Source: Albidovulum sp. (GTDB taxonomy: Bacteria; Pseudomonadota; Alphaproteobacteria; Rhodobacterales; Rhodobacteraceae). From it: a stretch of 64,000 nucleotides of DNA. Both the position numbers and the translations under genes were made by a program. The notes beneath the pieces were generated by a model. The model made no database searches. It was not told the origin of the DNA and was given only the letters and a program-made list of their open reading frames with translations. Positions 1 through 8,842 of the stretch are shown here, in pieces (the first letter of the stretch is position 1; each line of letters starts with the position of its first letter). The stretch lies in the NCBI GenBank assembly GCA_020637635.1, contig JACKKB010000005.1, forward strand, positions 62,001-126,000, given 5' to 3'.

Positions 1-1055
1 AGCCTCTCGACCCGGCGACGACGCTGATCGTGGTCGCGTCGAAGACCTTCACCACGATCGAGACCATGACCAATGCCGGGACCGCGCGCCGCTGGATGGC
101 GGCGAAGGTTGCCGATCCGGCGGCCCAGTTCGCCGCCGTCTCGACCGCGCTCGACAGGACCGCGGGGTTCGGCATCGATCCCGCCCGCGTCTTCGGCTTC
201 GAGGACTGGGTCGGCGGGCGCTATTCGATGTGGGGACCGATCGGGCTGTCGCTCATGATCGCGATCGGGCCGGAGAACTTTCGCGGCTTTCTTGACGGGG
301 GCGCGGCGATGGACACGCATTTCCGCACCGCACCCTTTGCCGAGAACCTGCCGGTGATGCTGGCGCTCGTGGGCCTCTGGCACAACCAGATCTGCGGCCA
401 CGCCACCCGCGCGGTCCTGCCCTATGAGCAGCGGCTGGCGCGGCTGCCGGCCTATCTGCAGCAGCTCGAGATGGAGAGCAACGGCAAGCGCGTCGCGATG
501 GACGGAAGCGATCTGACGATGCAGTCCGGCCCCGTGGTCTGGGGCGAGCCCGGCACCAACGGCCAGCACGCCTTCTATCAGCTGATCCACCAGGGCACGC
601 GGGTCATTCCCTGCGAATTCATGGTCGCGCGCGCGGGGCACGAGCCCGATCTCGCCCATCAGCACCGGCTTCTGGTTGCCAACTGCCTTGCCCAGGCCGA
701 GGCGCTTCTGCGCGGCCGCACGCTCGAGACGGCGCGGGCGATCATGGCCGGGACGGGGCGCACGGGCGAAGAGCTCGAACGGCAGGCGCGCCACCGGGTC
801 TTTCCCGGCAACCGGCCCTCGACGATGCTTGTCTACGACAGGCTCACGCCCTTCACGCTCGGCCAGATCGTGGCGCTCTACGAACACCGCGTCTTTGTTG
901 AGGGCGTGATCCTCGGCATCAACTCCTTCGATCAGTGGGGCGTGGAGCTCGGCAAGGAGCTGGCGCTGGCGTTGGAACCCGTGCTCGACGGCCGCGCCGA
1001 CGGGGCCCATCTCGACGGCTCGACGCGGATGCTGGTCGCGGCACTCGCGACCTAG
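1..1055 (+). CDS. pgi: Glucose-6-phosphate isomerase (5' truncated by window edge)
   Basis: Interconverts glucose 6-phosphate and fructose 6-phosphate in the cytoplasm. The reading frame is open from the first bases of the window, so only about the last 350 residues of a protein usually near 530 are visible. Both classic family signatures are present: DWVGGRYSMWGPIGLS near the start of the visible part, and GINSFDQWGVELGK near the C-terminus with the FDQxGVE core. GEPGTNGQHAFYQLIHQG is the conserved active-site stretch. The gene converges on glucokinase, so the first two steps of glucose use sit side by side. The true start lies upstream of the window. Confidence 0.95.
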   Translation, partial: PLDPATTLIVVASKTFTTIETMTNAGTARRWMAAKVADPAAQFAAVSTALDRTAGFGIDPARVFGFEDWVGGRYSMWGPIGLSLMIAIGPENFRGFLDGGAAMDTHFRTAPFAENLPVMLALVGLWHNQICGHATRAVLPYEQRLARLPAYLQQLEMESNGKRVAMDGSDLTMQSGPVVWGEPGTNGQHAFYQLIHQGTRVIPCEFMVARAGHEPDLAHQHRLLVANCLAQAEALLRGRTLETARAIMAGTGRTGEELERQARHRVFPGNRPSTMLVYDRLTPFTLGQIVALYEHRVFVEGVILGINSFDQWGVELGKELALALEPVLDGRADGAHLDGSTRMLVAALAT

Positions 1056-1083
1056 GCGGCCGGGATCTGCCGCCCGCTTCCGG

Positions 1084-1105
1084 CGCGCGCGTGGTCTCGC
1101 GCGCG
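1084..1105. terminator. GC-only hairpin between convergent pgi and glk
   Basis: CGCGCGCG at 1084-1091 can pair with CGCGCGCG at 1098-1105 around a TGGTCT loop. It lies in the 62-bp gap between the two convergent stop codons. There is no U-run, so a role as a bidirectional terminator is only inferred from position. Confidence 0.3.
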
Positions 1106-1117
1106 GGGGCGTTGCGT

Positions 1118-2080
1118 TCAGGCGGTTGCCAGATAGGCCGCGCAACCGGCAAGAGCCGCATAGTCGTCCTCGACCAGGAAGACCGGAAACTGGTCCATGA
1201 ACGGGCCGAAGCGACCCTTGTCGGCGAAGGCCTCGGCAAAGCCGAAGCGGCCGAGATGGGGCCCGAAGGCGCGGGCCACGCCGCCGATGAGAAAGAGGCC
1301 GGAGAAGGGCAGGTAGCTCAGCGCCAGATCGCCCGCGACGGCGCCGAGAAGGCGCACGAAATGGCGCCCGGTCGCCTCGACCAGCGCGTCGCCGCCGCTA
1401 TCCATCGCGGCCATGATGGCCTGGGCCGGGGCGCGATCGGCCCGCCCCGCCTCGGCCGCGTGCCAGGCATAGAGACGTTCGAGTCCGCGCCCCGACAGCA
1501 CGTCCTCGACGCCGGCAAAGCCGTGATGGGCGGCCTCGATATGTCGCGCCAGTCGAACGTCGTCATCGGTCCTGAGCGGCAGGCTCGTGTGCCCGGTCTC
1601 CGACGCGGTGACAACTGAACCGCCCGGCCCGGCGATGACCGCGGTCGAGTTGAAGCCGGTGCCGACGCCGACGACCAGCCGGGCGCCGGTGCGGGCGCGG
1701 GATGCGCGCACGCCGATCACCTGGTCGAGGTCGGAAGGGTTCAGCCGGTCGAGCGCATGGCCCTGGGCCTGCAGATCGTTCAGCACCCCGACGCGGCCGA
1801 TACCCGTTGCCCGCGCGAGTTCCGCCGGGTCGATGATCCAGTCGCGGTTGGTGAGCCGGGCGATGCCGTCCTCGACCGGGCCGGCGACGGCAATGCAGGC
1901 GGCAGCACAGGCGGGCCTGCCGGCCTCGTCCAGGAACCGCGCCAGAACCGCGCCAAGACCGGCATGGTCGGCATTGGCGAACCGCCGCACCGAGGCCCGG
2001 TCGATGACGCCGCCCGCGGCCAGCGCCACGCGGGTATTGGTGCCGCCGACATCGGCGAGAAGGCTGAGCTCTGCTGTCAT
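1118..2080 (-). CDS. glk: Glucokinase
   Basis: ATP-dependent phosphorylation of glucose to glucose 6-phosphate. The 320-residue protein has the proteobacterial Glk layout: phosphate-binding LLADVGGTNTR (residues 7-17), the catalytic Asp in VLNDLQAQG (Asn101-Asp102), a second phosphate loop VVGVGTGFNST, and the glucose-binding SETGHTSLPLR. A C-terminal LIGGVARAFGPHL matches the adenosine-binding end. It is the last gene of a minus-strand run behind an Opp/Dpp-type ABC importer, 72 bp downstream of the ATPase gene, and it converges on pgi. That suggests the run delivers glucose or a glucoside to Glk and Pgi. The family call is firm; the operon link is inferred. Confidence 0.93.
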   Translation of the reverse strand: MTAELSLLADVGGTNTRVALAAGGVIDRASVRRFANADHAGLGAVLARFLDEAGRPACAAACIAVAGPVEDGIARLTNRDWIIDPAELARATGIGRVGVLNDLQAQGHALDRLNPSDLDQVIGVRASRARTGARLVVGVGTGFNSTAVIAGPGGSVVTASETGHTSLPLRTDDDVRLARHIEAAHHGFAGVEDVLSGRGLERLYAWHAAEAGRADRAPAQAIMAAMDSGGDALVEATGRHFVRLLGAVAGDLALSYLPFSGLFLIGGVARAFGPHLGRFGFAEAFADKGRFGPFMDQFPVFLVEDDYAALAGCAAYLATA

Positions 2081-2152
2081 CTGTCCGCGGACCCGATCGG
2101 TTGCGGCGAGACTATGGTCAAGCCCGCCCGCCGGAGCAAGCGGGATGATGAC

Positions 2153-4240
2153 CTACTCGGCCGCGATCGTGATGACCGGCTCCATCGAGGCGAAATCCGC
2201 GTCCGACAGATGGCATTTGATCTGGTGCCCCGCCGCGAGCTTGCGGACCGGCGGCACCTCGCGTTCGCAAAGCCCGCCCGGAACCTTCGATTTCCAGCCG
2301 CACCGGGTCTGGAAGGGACAGCCCGGAGGCGGGTTCATCGCCGAGGGAATGTCACCCTCGAGCACGATGTGCTTCTTCTTCACCTTGGTGTCGGCGATCG
2401 GCACGGCCGAGAGCAGCGCCTCGGTATAGGGATGGTAGGGCGGCGCGAAGACCTGATCGGTGGTGCCAAGCTCGACCACATGGCCGAGATACATCACCAT
2501 CACCCGGTCGGAGAGATAGCGCACGATCGAAAGGTCGTGGCTGATGAAGAGAAGCGTCGTGCCGTTCTGGCGCTGGATCTCCATCAGAAGGTCGGTGACG
2601 GCGGCCTGCACCGACACGTCGAGCGCCGAGACCGGTTCGTCGGCAACCACGATCTTGGCGCCGCCGGCAAAGGCGCGGGCGATGCCGACGCGCTGCTTCT
2701 GCCCGCCCGAAAGCTGGCGCGGCATCCGGTCGGCGAAGGCGCGCGGCAGTTTCACGAGGTCGAGAAGCTCCAGCATCCTTTCCCGCCGTTCGGCATCGGT
2801 GTTGCCCTCGCCGAAGATCTCGAGCGCCCGGATGATCTGGCGGCCGACCGTCATCGAGGGGTTGAGCGTGTCGAACGGGTTCTGGAACACCATCTGCACG
2901 CCCGACACGGTCTCGGTATTGCGGCTTTCGATCGGGATCGACTGGATCTCGTTGTCATAGAGCAGGATCTGGCCCGAGGTCGCGGTCTCGAGCCCCATGA
3001 GCACCTTGGCGAAGGTCGACTTGCCGCAGCCCGATTCGCCGACGATGGCGAGCGTTTCGCCCTCGCGCGCCTCGAAACTCAGCGTCTCGTTGGCCTTCAC
3101 CACCTTGGTCTCGCTGCCGCCGCCGAAAAGCGCATTGGCGCTCACCTCGTAGTATTTCTTCAGGTCGTCCATGCGCAGCACGACCTCGCCGATCTTGGCC
3201 TTCTCGTGCTTCACCGCCACCTTGGGCGGTGCGTTCCAGTCGATCTCGGCGACGCGCAGGCAGCGCGTCTCGTGGCGGTCGTGACCGGCGACCCCGATCA
3301 TCGGGATGTCGCCCGCATCGCAACGCCCGGCCTCGAAGTAGTCGCAGCGCGGTCCGAAGTTGCACCCCGGCGGCCGCTCGTGCGGCAGCGGGAAGTTGCC
3401 CGGAATCGCGATCAGCGGGCGCGCGTTCTTGTCGGCGCCGGGCAGCGGGATCGAGCGGAAGAGTGCCTGCGTGTAGGGATGCTGCATCATGTCGAAGACA
3501 TCGGTGATCGAGCCGGTCTCGACCGCCTCGCCCGAATACATCACGCAAAGCCGGTTGCAGGTCTCGAGCACGAGGCCGAGGTTGTGCGAGATGAAGAGCA
3601 TCGAGGTGCCGTATTTGCGCCCGAGGTCCTTCACCAGATCGACGACGGCGGCCTCGACGGTGACGTCGAGCGCGGTGGTGGGTTCGTCGAGAATGAGCAG
3701 CGCCGGCTTCGACATCAGCGCCATGGCGATGACGATGCGCTGCTGCTGGCCACCCGAGAGCTGGTGCGGATAGCTTTTCAGCATCCGCTCGGGATCGGGC
3801 AGGCGCACGTCCGTCACCACCTCGAGCGCCCGCTTCCAGGCCTCTTCGCTGGAGACGCCCTCATGGATCATCGGCACTTCCATGAGCTGCTGGCCGATCT
3901 TCATCGCCGGATTGAGCGAGGCCATCGGCTCCTGGTAGATCATCGCGATCTCCGAGCCGCGAATGTCGCGGAGCTCCTCCTCGCTCATCGTCGTCAGATC
4001 GCGGCCCTTGAACCTGATCGATCCGCCGACGATGCGGCCGTTCTTGCCGAGATCGCGCATCACCGCCAGCGCCACGGTGGACTTGCCGCAGCCGCTTTCA
4101 CCGACGAGGCCCATCGCCTCTCCGGGCTGGACGGTGCAGGAGAAATCCATCACCGCGGGGATTTCGCGCAGCCGCGTGAAGAAGCTGATCGACAGGTTCT
4201 CGATCTCCAGGATCGGGCCGTCATAGTCGGTCTTGGTCAT
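2153..4240 (-). CDS. ABC importer ATPase, two NBDs fused (Opp/Dpp family)
   Basis: Energises the importer encoded upstream. The 695-residue protein has two complete nucleotide-binding domains. The first has Walker A GESGCGKST (residues 47-55), signature LSGGQQQR and Walker B LLILDEPTTALD. The second has GESGCGKST, LSGGQKQR and IVVADEPVSALD. Each domain ends with the oligopeptide-family cysteine-containing tail (PPGCNFGPRCDYF and PPGCPFQTRCGW). The fusion corresponds to DppD plus DppF in one chain. I chose the ATG at 4240, which follows a GGGAGAGA ribosome site; an upstream in-frame start would run into a GC-rich hairpin. The substrate is not shown by the ATPase. Confidence 0.92.
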   Translation of the reverse strand: MTKTDYDGPILEIENLSISFFTRLREIPAVMDFSCTVQPGEAMGLVGESGCGKSTVALAVMRDLGKNGRIVGGSIRFKGRDLTTMSEEELRDIRGSEIAMIYQEPMASLNPAMKIGQQLMEVPMIHEGVSSEEAWKRALEVVTDVRLPDPERMLKSYPHQLSGGQQQRIVIAMALMSKPALLILDEPTTALDVTVEAAVVDLVKDLGRKYGTSMLFISHNLGLVLETCNRLCVMYSGEAVETGSITDVFDMMQHPYTQALFRSIPLPGADKNARPLIAIPGNFPLPHERPPGCNFGPRCDYFEAGRCDAGDIPMIGVAGHDRHETRCLRVAEIDWNAPPKVAVKHEKAKIGEVVLRMDDLKKYYEVSANALFGGGSETKVVKANETLSFEAREGETLAIVGESGCGKSTFAKVLMGLETATSGQILLYDNEIQSIPIESRNTETVSGVQMVFQNPFDTLNPSMTVGRQIIRALEIFGEGNTDAERRERMLELLDLVKLPRAFADRMPRQLSGGQKQRVGIARAFAGGAKIVVADEPVSALDVSVQAAVTDLLMEIQRQNGTTLLFISHDLSIVRYLSDRVMVMYLGHVVELGTTDQVFAPPYHPYTEALLSAVPIADTKVKKKHIVLEGDIPSAMNPPPGCPFQTRCGWKSKVPGGLCEREVPPVRKLAAGHQIKCHLSDADFASMEPVITIAAE

Positions 4241-4263
4241 GGCGTCTCTCCCGGGTGGAGGGG

Positions 4264-4282
4264 CCGGGGGCGCTGCCCCCGG
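4264..4282. repeat. Intergenic GC-rich stem-loop element, copy 1
   Basis: CCGGGGGC at 4264-4271 pairs with GCCCCCGG at 4275-4282 over a 3-nt loop, next to CCCCGGGGTATTGG. It lies between the permease and ATPase genes of the importer operon. Related sequence (an AAATATCC or GGGTATT core beside a GC stem) recurs near 35396-35434 and near 47811-47840, so it looks like a dispersed intergenic element. It could also stabilise upstream mRNA. Confidence 0.5.
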
Positions 4283-4327
4283 ACCCCCGGGGTATTGGAA
4301 CAACGAAGATGCGGAAGCGGCATCGTC

Positions 4328-5755
4328 TCAGTCCTTCAGGCTTTCCTCGCGGAGCCCGTCCGCAAGCAGGTTGAGCCCGAGCACGAGGCTCATGAGCGCG
4401 AGCGCCGGCACGATGGCCGGATGCGGCGCGATGGTCAGAAGCTTGCGGCCGGCATTGATCGTCGAGCCCCAGTCCGGGCTTTCGGGGCTGAGGCCGAGGC
4501 CGAAGAAGCCGAGCGTGCCGAGCAGGATCGTGGTGTAGCCGATGCGCAGGCAGAAATCGACGATGAGCGGCCCGCGCGCATTCGGCAGGATCTCCCAGAG
4601 CATGATGTACCAGGGCCGTTCGCCGCGGGTCTGGGCGGCCGAGACATAGTCGCGCGTCTTGATGTCGAGCGTGATGCCGCGAACGATCCGGAAGACCGTC
4701 GGCGAGTTCACGAAGACGACCGAGACGAAGACGATGAGGATGTTGGACGGCACGTCGAAGAGGTCGATGGCCTGGGGCAGGAACGAGACCCGCGTGTCCG
4801 GTGTCGAGATGAGCGACAGGTAGAGCCAGCCGCCGATGAGCACGACGGCGGCGATCATCAGGTTGCGCCGCGCCGGCTGCACGTAGAAGCGCGAGTCAAG
4901 GAGCACCATGAGGAAGATCAGCGGGAAGAGGAAGAGCACCACCGCCATGAACTGCGGCAGTCCCGTGGTCACGATCTCGGGCGTCACCAGGAGGTAGAAG
5001 AGCAGGATCACCGGGAAGGCGAGGATGAGGTTGGCGAGGAACGAGAGCACGGTGTCGAGCCGGCCGCCGTAATAGCCCGCCGGCAGGCCGAGCGTGATGC
5101 CGACCATGAAGGCGAAGACCGTGGCGAGCGGCGCGATCTCGATGACGATCTGGCTGCCCTTCACCATCCGGCTGAAGACGTCGCGCCCGAGGTGGTCGCC
5201 GCCGAAGAGATACCAGCCGGTCCCGTCCGGAACCGGGGTGCCGGGGGCCTTGTTCTTCATCTGGCCGATCTGCGAGAGCACGTCATTGGCGACGATCATG
5301 TCGGAAAAGAGCGCCGTGTAGACCCAGAACATCACCATCGCGAAGCCGATCATGCCGATCGTGGAGTCGAAGAGCTTGCCGTAGAGACCGAGCTTGCGCT
5401 TGAAGGTGACGGAGAGCGCGAAGGTCACGACGAGCGCGATCCCGACCGGGATGAAGCGCCGGGCGGCGGCGCCGATGATCCCGCCCGGGCCGCGCGGCAG
5501 GATCGCCCCGGCGACGAGATAGATGACGAGGAGCGCCACGATCGCGAGAAAGAGCCAGCGCACCGCGCGCTCGGACGCGCCATAGAGCCCGCCGGGGCCG
5601 ATCGCGACCCCGTCGGTCCCGAAGGCGACGGCCGCGTCGGAGAGGAAGAGCGAACTGACGATCTGCACGATGACGGCCAGCGCGAAAAGGGCCGCGAGGC
5701 CGAAAAGCACCGGGTTCAGGGCGGAAAGGCTGCCGGTCCAGGTCAACGGGTCCAT
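4328..5755 (-). CDS. ABC importer permease, DppC-like, unusually long
   Basis: Inner-membrane permease of the Opp/Dpp-type importer. DppC-like hallmarks are the HLGRDVFSRMVKGSQ segment and, in the C-terminal half, an EAA-type loop near TRDYVSAAQTRGERPWYIM. The protein has 475 residues against roughly 280-310 for typical DppC. The excess is an N-terminal extension of about 150 residues with several extra predicted membrane segments (around 15-40, 65-90, 95-115 and 130-150), plus an insertion in the permease core around the stretch following LLDSRFYVQPARRN. It starts 12 bp after the partner permease gene ends. The extension may be lineage-specific to this transporter type. The substrate is unknown. 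Confidence 0.88.
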   Translation of the reverse strand: MDPLTWTGSLSALNPVLFGLAALFALAVIVQIVSSLFLSDAAVAFGTDGVAIGPGGLYGASERAVRWLFLAIVALLVIYLVAGAILPRGPGGIIGAAARRFIPVGIALVVTFALSVTFKRKLGLYGKLFDSTIGMIGFAMVMFWVYTALFSDMIVANDVLSQIGQMKNKAPGTPVPDGTGWYLFGGDHLGRDVFSRMVKGSQIVIEIAPLATVFAFMVGITLGLPAGYYGGRLDTVLSFLANLILAFPVILLFYLLVTPEIVTTGLPQFMAVVLFLFPLIFLMVLLDSRFYVQPARRNLMIAAVVLIGGWLYLSLISTPDTRVSFLPQAIDLFDVPSNILIVFVSVVFVNSPTVFRIVRGITLDIKTRDYVSAAQTRGERPWYIMLWEILPNARGPLIVDFCLRIGYTTILLGTLGFFGLGLSPESPDWGSTINAGRKLLTIAPHPAIVPALALMSLVLGLNLLADGLREESLKD

Positions 5756-5767
5756 GGTCTTGCTCCC

Positions 5768-6811
5768 TCAGGAAATCCGGATGCGCGGATTGAGGAACAC
5801 GTAGCCGATATCGGAGATGAGCTGCGTGACCAGAACCACGAAGACGGCAACGACCGAACAGCCGAGCAGGAGCTGGATGTCGTTGTTGCCGGCGGCGGAG
5901 ACGAGCGTCCAGCCGAAACCCTTGTAGTTGAAGAGCGTCTCGGTGATGACGACGCCGTTCAGAAGCCAGGGGAACTGGAGCATGATGACGGTGAAGGGCG
6001 CGATGAGCGCGTTTCTCAGCGCGTGCTTCACGACCACGTTGCGGAACGACACGCCCTTCAGCCGCGCGGTGCGGATATACTGCGCGGTCATCACCTCGGT
6101 CATCGAGGCCCGCGTCATCCGCGCGATATAGCCGATTCCGTAGAGGGCGACGGTCAGGACCGGCAGGAAGAAGTTGTCGAACGTGGCGCCATCCATGGCG
6201 CTTGTCGCGGTTCCCTTGAACCACTTCAGCCCCACCATCGAGGAGGTGAAGACCACAATCAGCACCACGCCCGAGACATATTCCGGGGTCGCCGAGGTGA
6301 TGATCGAGAAGGTCGAGAGCGAGCGGTCGAGCTTGGAGCCTTCGCGCATGCCCGCAAGGATGCCGATCAGGAGCGCGATCGGGACCATCATCACCATGAC
6401 CCAGAACATCAGGATCCCGGTGAGTGTCAGCCGGGTGCCGATGATGGTGCCGACATGGTCCTTGAAGACGGTCGAAAAGCCCCAGCGGCCCTGAAGGATG
6501 CCGCAATAGCGGGAGGCCGCGGCAGGGTCGGCGCCGCGGTCGAAGCAGCGGCCGATGCTGACCCCCTGATCCTCGCCCGTCCAGCCCGGCGCGACGCCGA
6601 GCCATTCGCCGTAGCGCACCAGAAGCGGGCGGTCGTAGCCATACTTCTGCAGCCAGCTCTCGACCTCGGCATCGCTGATCCGGGCGCCGAGCTCGGATTT
6701 CGCGACCTTCTCGAGGTTCGGAGGCAGGTTGGTGAGGTAGAAGACGATGAATGTCAGGCAGAGCGCCGTGAGCAGCATCGTCAGCAGGCGTCGAAGAAGG
6801 AACTTCAGCAT
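5768..6811 (-). CDS. ABC importer permease, DppB-like
   Basis: Partner inner-membrane permease, 347 residues. The N-terminus MLKFLLRRLLTMLLTALCL is the usual DppB/OppB first membrane segment. The C-terminal half carries TRASMTEVMTAQYIRTARLK followed by GVSFRNVVVKHALRNALI, the ATPase-contact region of this family. The periplasmic part between the first two membrane segments contains a CGILQGRWGFS motif typical of DppB-like proteins. I prefer the ATG at 6811, with AGGGA about 8 nt upstream, over a TTG two codons earlier. The gene follows the binding protein by 122 bp and precedes the DppC-like gene by 12 bp, as expected for a single transcript. Confidence 0.92.
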   Translation of the reverse strand: MLKFLLRRLLTMLLTALCLTFIVFYLTNLPPNLEKVAKSELGARISDAEVESWLQKYGYDRPLLVRYGEWLGVAPGWTGEDQGVSIGRCFDRGADPAAASRYCGILQGRWGFSTVFKDHVGTIIGTRLTLTGILMFWVMVMMVPIALLIGILAGMREGSKLDRSLSTFSIITSATPEYVSGVVLIVVFTSSMVGLKWFKGTATSAMDGATFDNFFLPVLTVALYGIGYIARMTRASMTEVMTAQYIRTARLKGVSFRNVVVKHALRNALIAPFTVIMLQFPWLLNGVVITETLFNYKGFGWTLVSAAGNNDIQLLLGCSVVAVFVVLVTQLISDIGYVFLNPRIRIS

Positions 6812-6933
6812 AGCCAATCCCTATCCTGCCGCGTCCAGGGGCGCGGAGCAATGGCTCGGCGGCGTCACGATCCGTGCGCGGCCGTCGGAACGGGTGAGCG
6901 GAGGGCGGCGAACCGCCCCCCGGGCAGGCACGA

Positions 6934-8583
6934 TCAGGCCTCGATCCACCACTTGTAGTGGTGGTGTTCGAAGGTCGGATGCATATCGCATCCCTTCACC
7001 TTGTCGGTGACGTGACGGTAGAGCGAACGCCAGTAGGGCTGGATCAGCACACCCTGATCCTGCATGATCTTCTCGATCCGGGCCATCACCTCGCGCCGCT
7101 TGTCGGCGTCGGCGATCGCCATCGCCTCGTCGAGCGCGGCATCGAACTCGGCATTGTTGAACGCCGTCTCGTTCCAGGCCACGCCCGACTTGTAGGCCAG
7201 CGCCAGGACCTGGACGCCGAGCGGACGCATGTTCCATTCGGTGGCCGAGAACGGGTATTTCGTCCAGTCGTTCCAGAAGGTCGAGCCGGGCAGGATCGTC
7301 CGCTTGATGTTGATCCCGGCGTCGCGGATCTGGGCGGCGACAGTATCGCAGGTCGCGGCCTGCCAGTCGTCGTCGATCGAGATCAGCTCGAACTCGGTAT
7401 CGGCATGGCCGGCATCCGCGATCATCTGCTTGGCCGCCGCCGGATCGACCTTGAGCGGGTCGAGCTTGGCGTATTCCGGATGGATCGGGCAGACATGGTG
7501 GTTCTCTGCAACGGTCCCGAGCCCGGCATAGCCGAGTTCCAGCACCTGGGCGTTGTCCACCGCCAACTGCAGCGCCTTGCGGACATTGATGTCCTTGTAG
7601 AGATCGGCGTCCTGGTTGAAACGAACGGCGATCGTCGCCGAGGTGATCGCTTCCGACTTGCCCCAACCCAGTCCGTCGAAGATCTCGACGAAATCGCCCG
7701 TGGTCTGATAGGTGGCGTCGATCTCCTCGGCCTCGGCCGCGGCCACATAGGACGAGGGATCGGTGCCGAGGTCGATGTATTCGATCGCGTCGAGATAGGG
7801 GCCGCCATAGACATCGGTGCCCCACCAGGCGTGGTCCGCGTTCTTGGTCAGCACCTGCTTGACGCCGACCTCGTTCGTCGTCGGCAGATAGGGCCCGGTT
7901 CCGATTGGGTTGGTCGCGGGATCGCCGCCGTCATAGCTGGAATGCACGACCGCGGCCGGATAGTCGGCCATGCCGGCGATGAGCGTGATGTCCGGCGCCG
8001 GAAGCGCCAGCTTGACGGTGTTCGCGTCGACAACCGTCACGCCGCCGTCGCGGGCCTTCTTCGTTGCCTCGTCGACAAGCCCGCCCATCCGTGCCGCCAT
8101 CGAGTTGCCCTCGACTCCGGCATCGCACCAGCCGGTGATCGCGCGCGCCACGTCGTCGGCGGTGAAGTCGTCGCCGTTGTTCCACTTCACGCCCTTGCGG
8201 ACATGCAGCGTGTATTCGGTGGCGTTGTCGTTCACTTCCCAGCTCTCGAGGAGCATGCCGCGGAAGGTGCCGTCGATCTCGTATTCCACCAGGTATTCCA
8301 GCCAGCCGCGGCTGAAGTTCGCCAACTGCGACCAGTCATATGTGCGCGGATCCTTGAGCGCCTTGGTCTCCATCTGCATCCGCAGCGTGCCGCCCGGGGT
8401 GCCCGTCGCTTGCGCGCGGGCCGGGGCGTTGAGCCCGATCAGCCCGTACGCAGCCGTCGCGGTCACACCGAGCGCCGAAGCGCGGGTGAGGAATTCGCGG
8501 CGGCTGAGCGTGCCGGCCTTCACTTCCGCCGCATAGTCATAGGCGGCCTTGTGAATGGCACGTGTCGTCACATGTTCGTTCAT
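6934..8583 (-). CDS. ABC importer substrate-binding protein (SBP family 5), Tat-type signal
   Basis: Periplasmic binding protein of the Opp/Dpp-type importer, 549 residues. The N-terminus carries a twin-arginine motif, LSRREFLTRASALG (about residues 28-41), then a hydrophobic stretch ending near PARAQATG, so Tat export is likely. Family-5 features include LLESWEVNDNATEYTLHVRK and GVKWNNGDDFTADDV, and later NPIGTGPYLP. The ATG at 8583 is preceded by AGGGAGA; the longer frame upstream lacks support. The gene is first in the operon that ends in glk, and an AraC-type regulator gene lies upstream. SBP family 5 includes peptide, nickel, opine and sugar-oligomer binders. A sugar ligand is inferred from glk and pgi only. 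Confidence 0.9.
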   Translation of the reverse strand: MNEHVTTRAIHKAAYDYAAEVKAGTLSRREFLTRASALGVTATAAYGLIGLNAPARAQATGTPGGTLRMQMETKALKDPRTYDWSQLANFSRGWLEYLVEYEIDGTFRGMLLESWEVNDNATEYTLHVRKGVKWNNGDDFTADDVARAITGWCDAGVEGNSMAARMGGLVDEATKKARDGGVTVVDANTVKLALPAPDITLIAGMADYPAAVVHSSYDGGDPATNPIGTGPYLPTTNEVGVKQVLTKNADHAWWGTDVYGGPYLDAIEYIDLGTDPSSYVAAAEAEEIDATYQTTGDFVEIFDGLGWGKSEAITSATIAVRFNQDADLYKDINVRKALQLAVDNAQVLELGYAGLGTVAENHHVCPIHPEYAKLDPLKVDPAAAKQMIADAGHADTEFELISIDDDWQAATCDTVAAQIRDAGINIKRTILPGSTFWNDWTKYPFSATEWNMRPLGVQVLALAYKSGVAWNETAFNNAEFDAALDEAMAIADADKRREVMARIEKIMQDQGVLIQPYWRSLYRHVTDKVKGCDMHPTFEHHHYKWWIEA

Positions 8584-8722
8584 GAGTGTCTCCCTGCAGT
8601 GTGGGCCGACAGCACCGGTTCTTCCGGCTTTTCCATCCCGTCGGCAGATTGGCGTCAATTGCTTGCCGTTTTTGTCGCAGCCGTCAACCGGCGGAACCGG
8701 CATCGCAGCACGTGTTTGCGTC

Positions 8723-8751
8723 ATTCTTAGCGGGCTGGTTCCTCGCGTCAA
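8723..8751 (-). promoter_or_regulatory. Candidate sigma70-type promoter for the importer-glk operon
   Basis: Reading the minus strand, TTGACG (8746-8751) is followed after 16 bp by TAAGAA (8724-8729), about 140 bp before the binding-protein ATG. Two more TTGACG/TTGACGG copies on the same strand (plus-strand CGTCAA at 8653 and 8682) lie in the leader and might be alternative -35 elements or regulator half-sites. Confidence 0.45.
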
Positions 8752-8842
8752 CCGGAGCGGCGAAAAGCGGCGATCACTTCCGGGAAAGCACCGGCCACGC
8801 GCTGGACGCGCGCGCAGGCCGCGCGCGCCGCGGCAGCCGCGC

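Noticed and set aside
1757..6958. A 1733-residue plus-strand open frame
   Set aside because: It lies antisense to glk, the ABC ATPase and the permeases. Its composition (Arg, His, Glu-rich, no motifs) is that of a GC-driven shadow frame.
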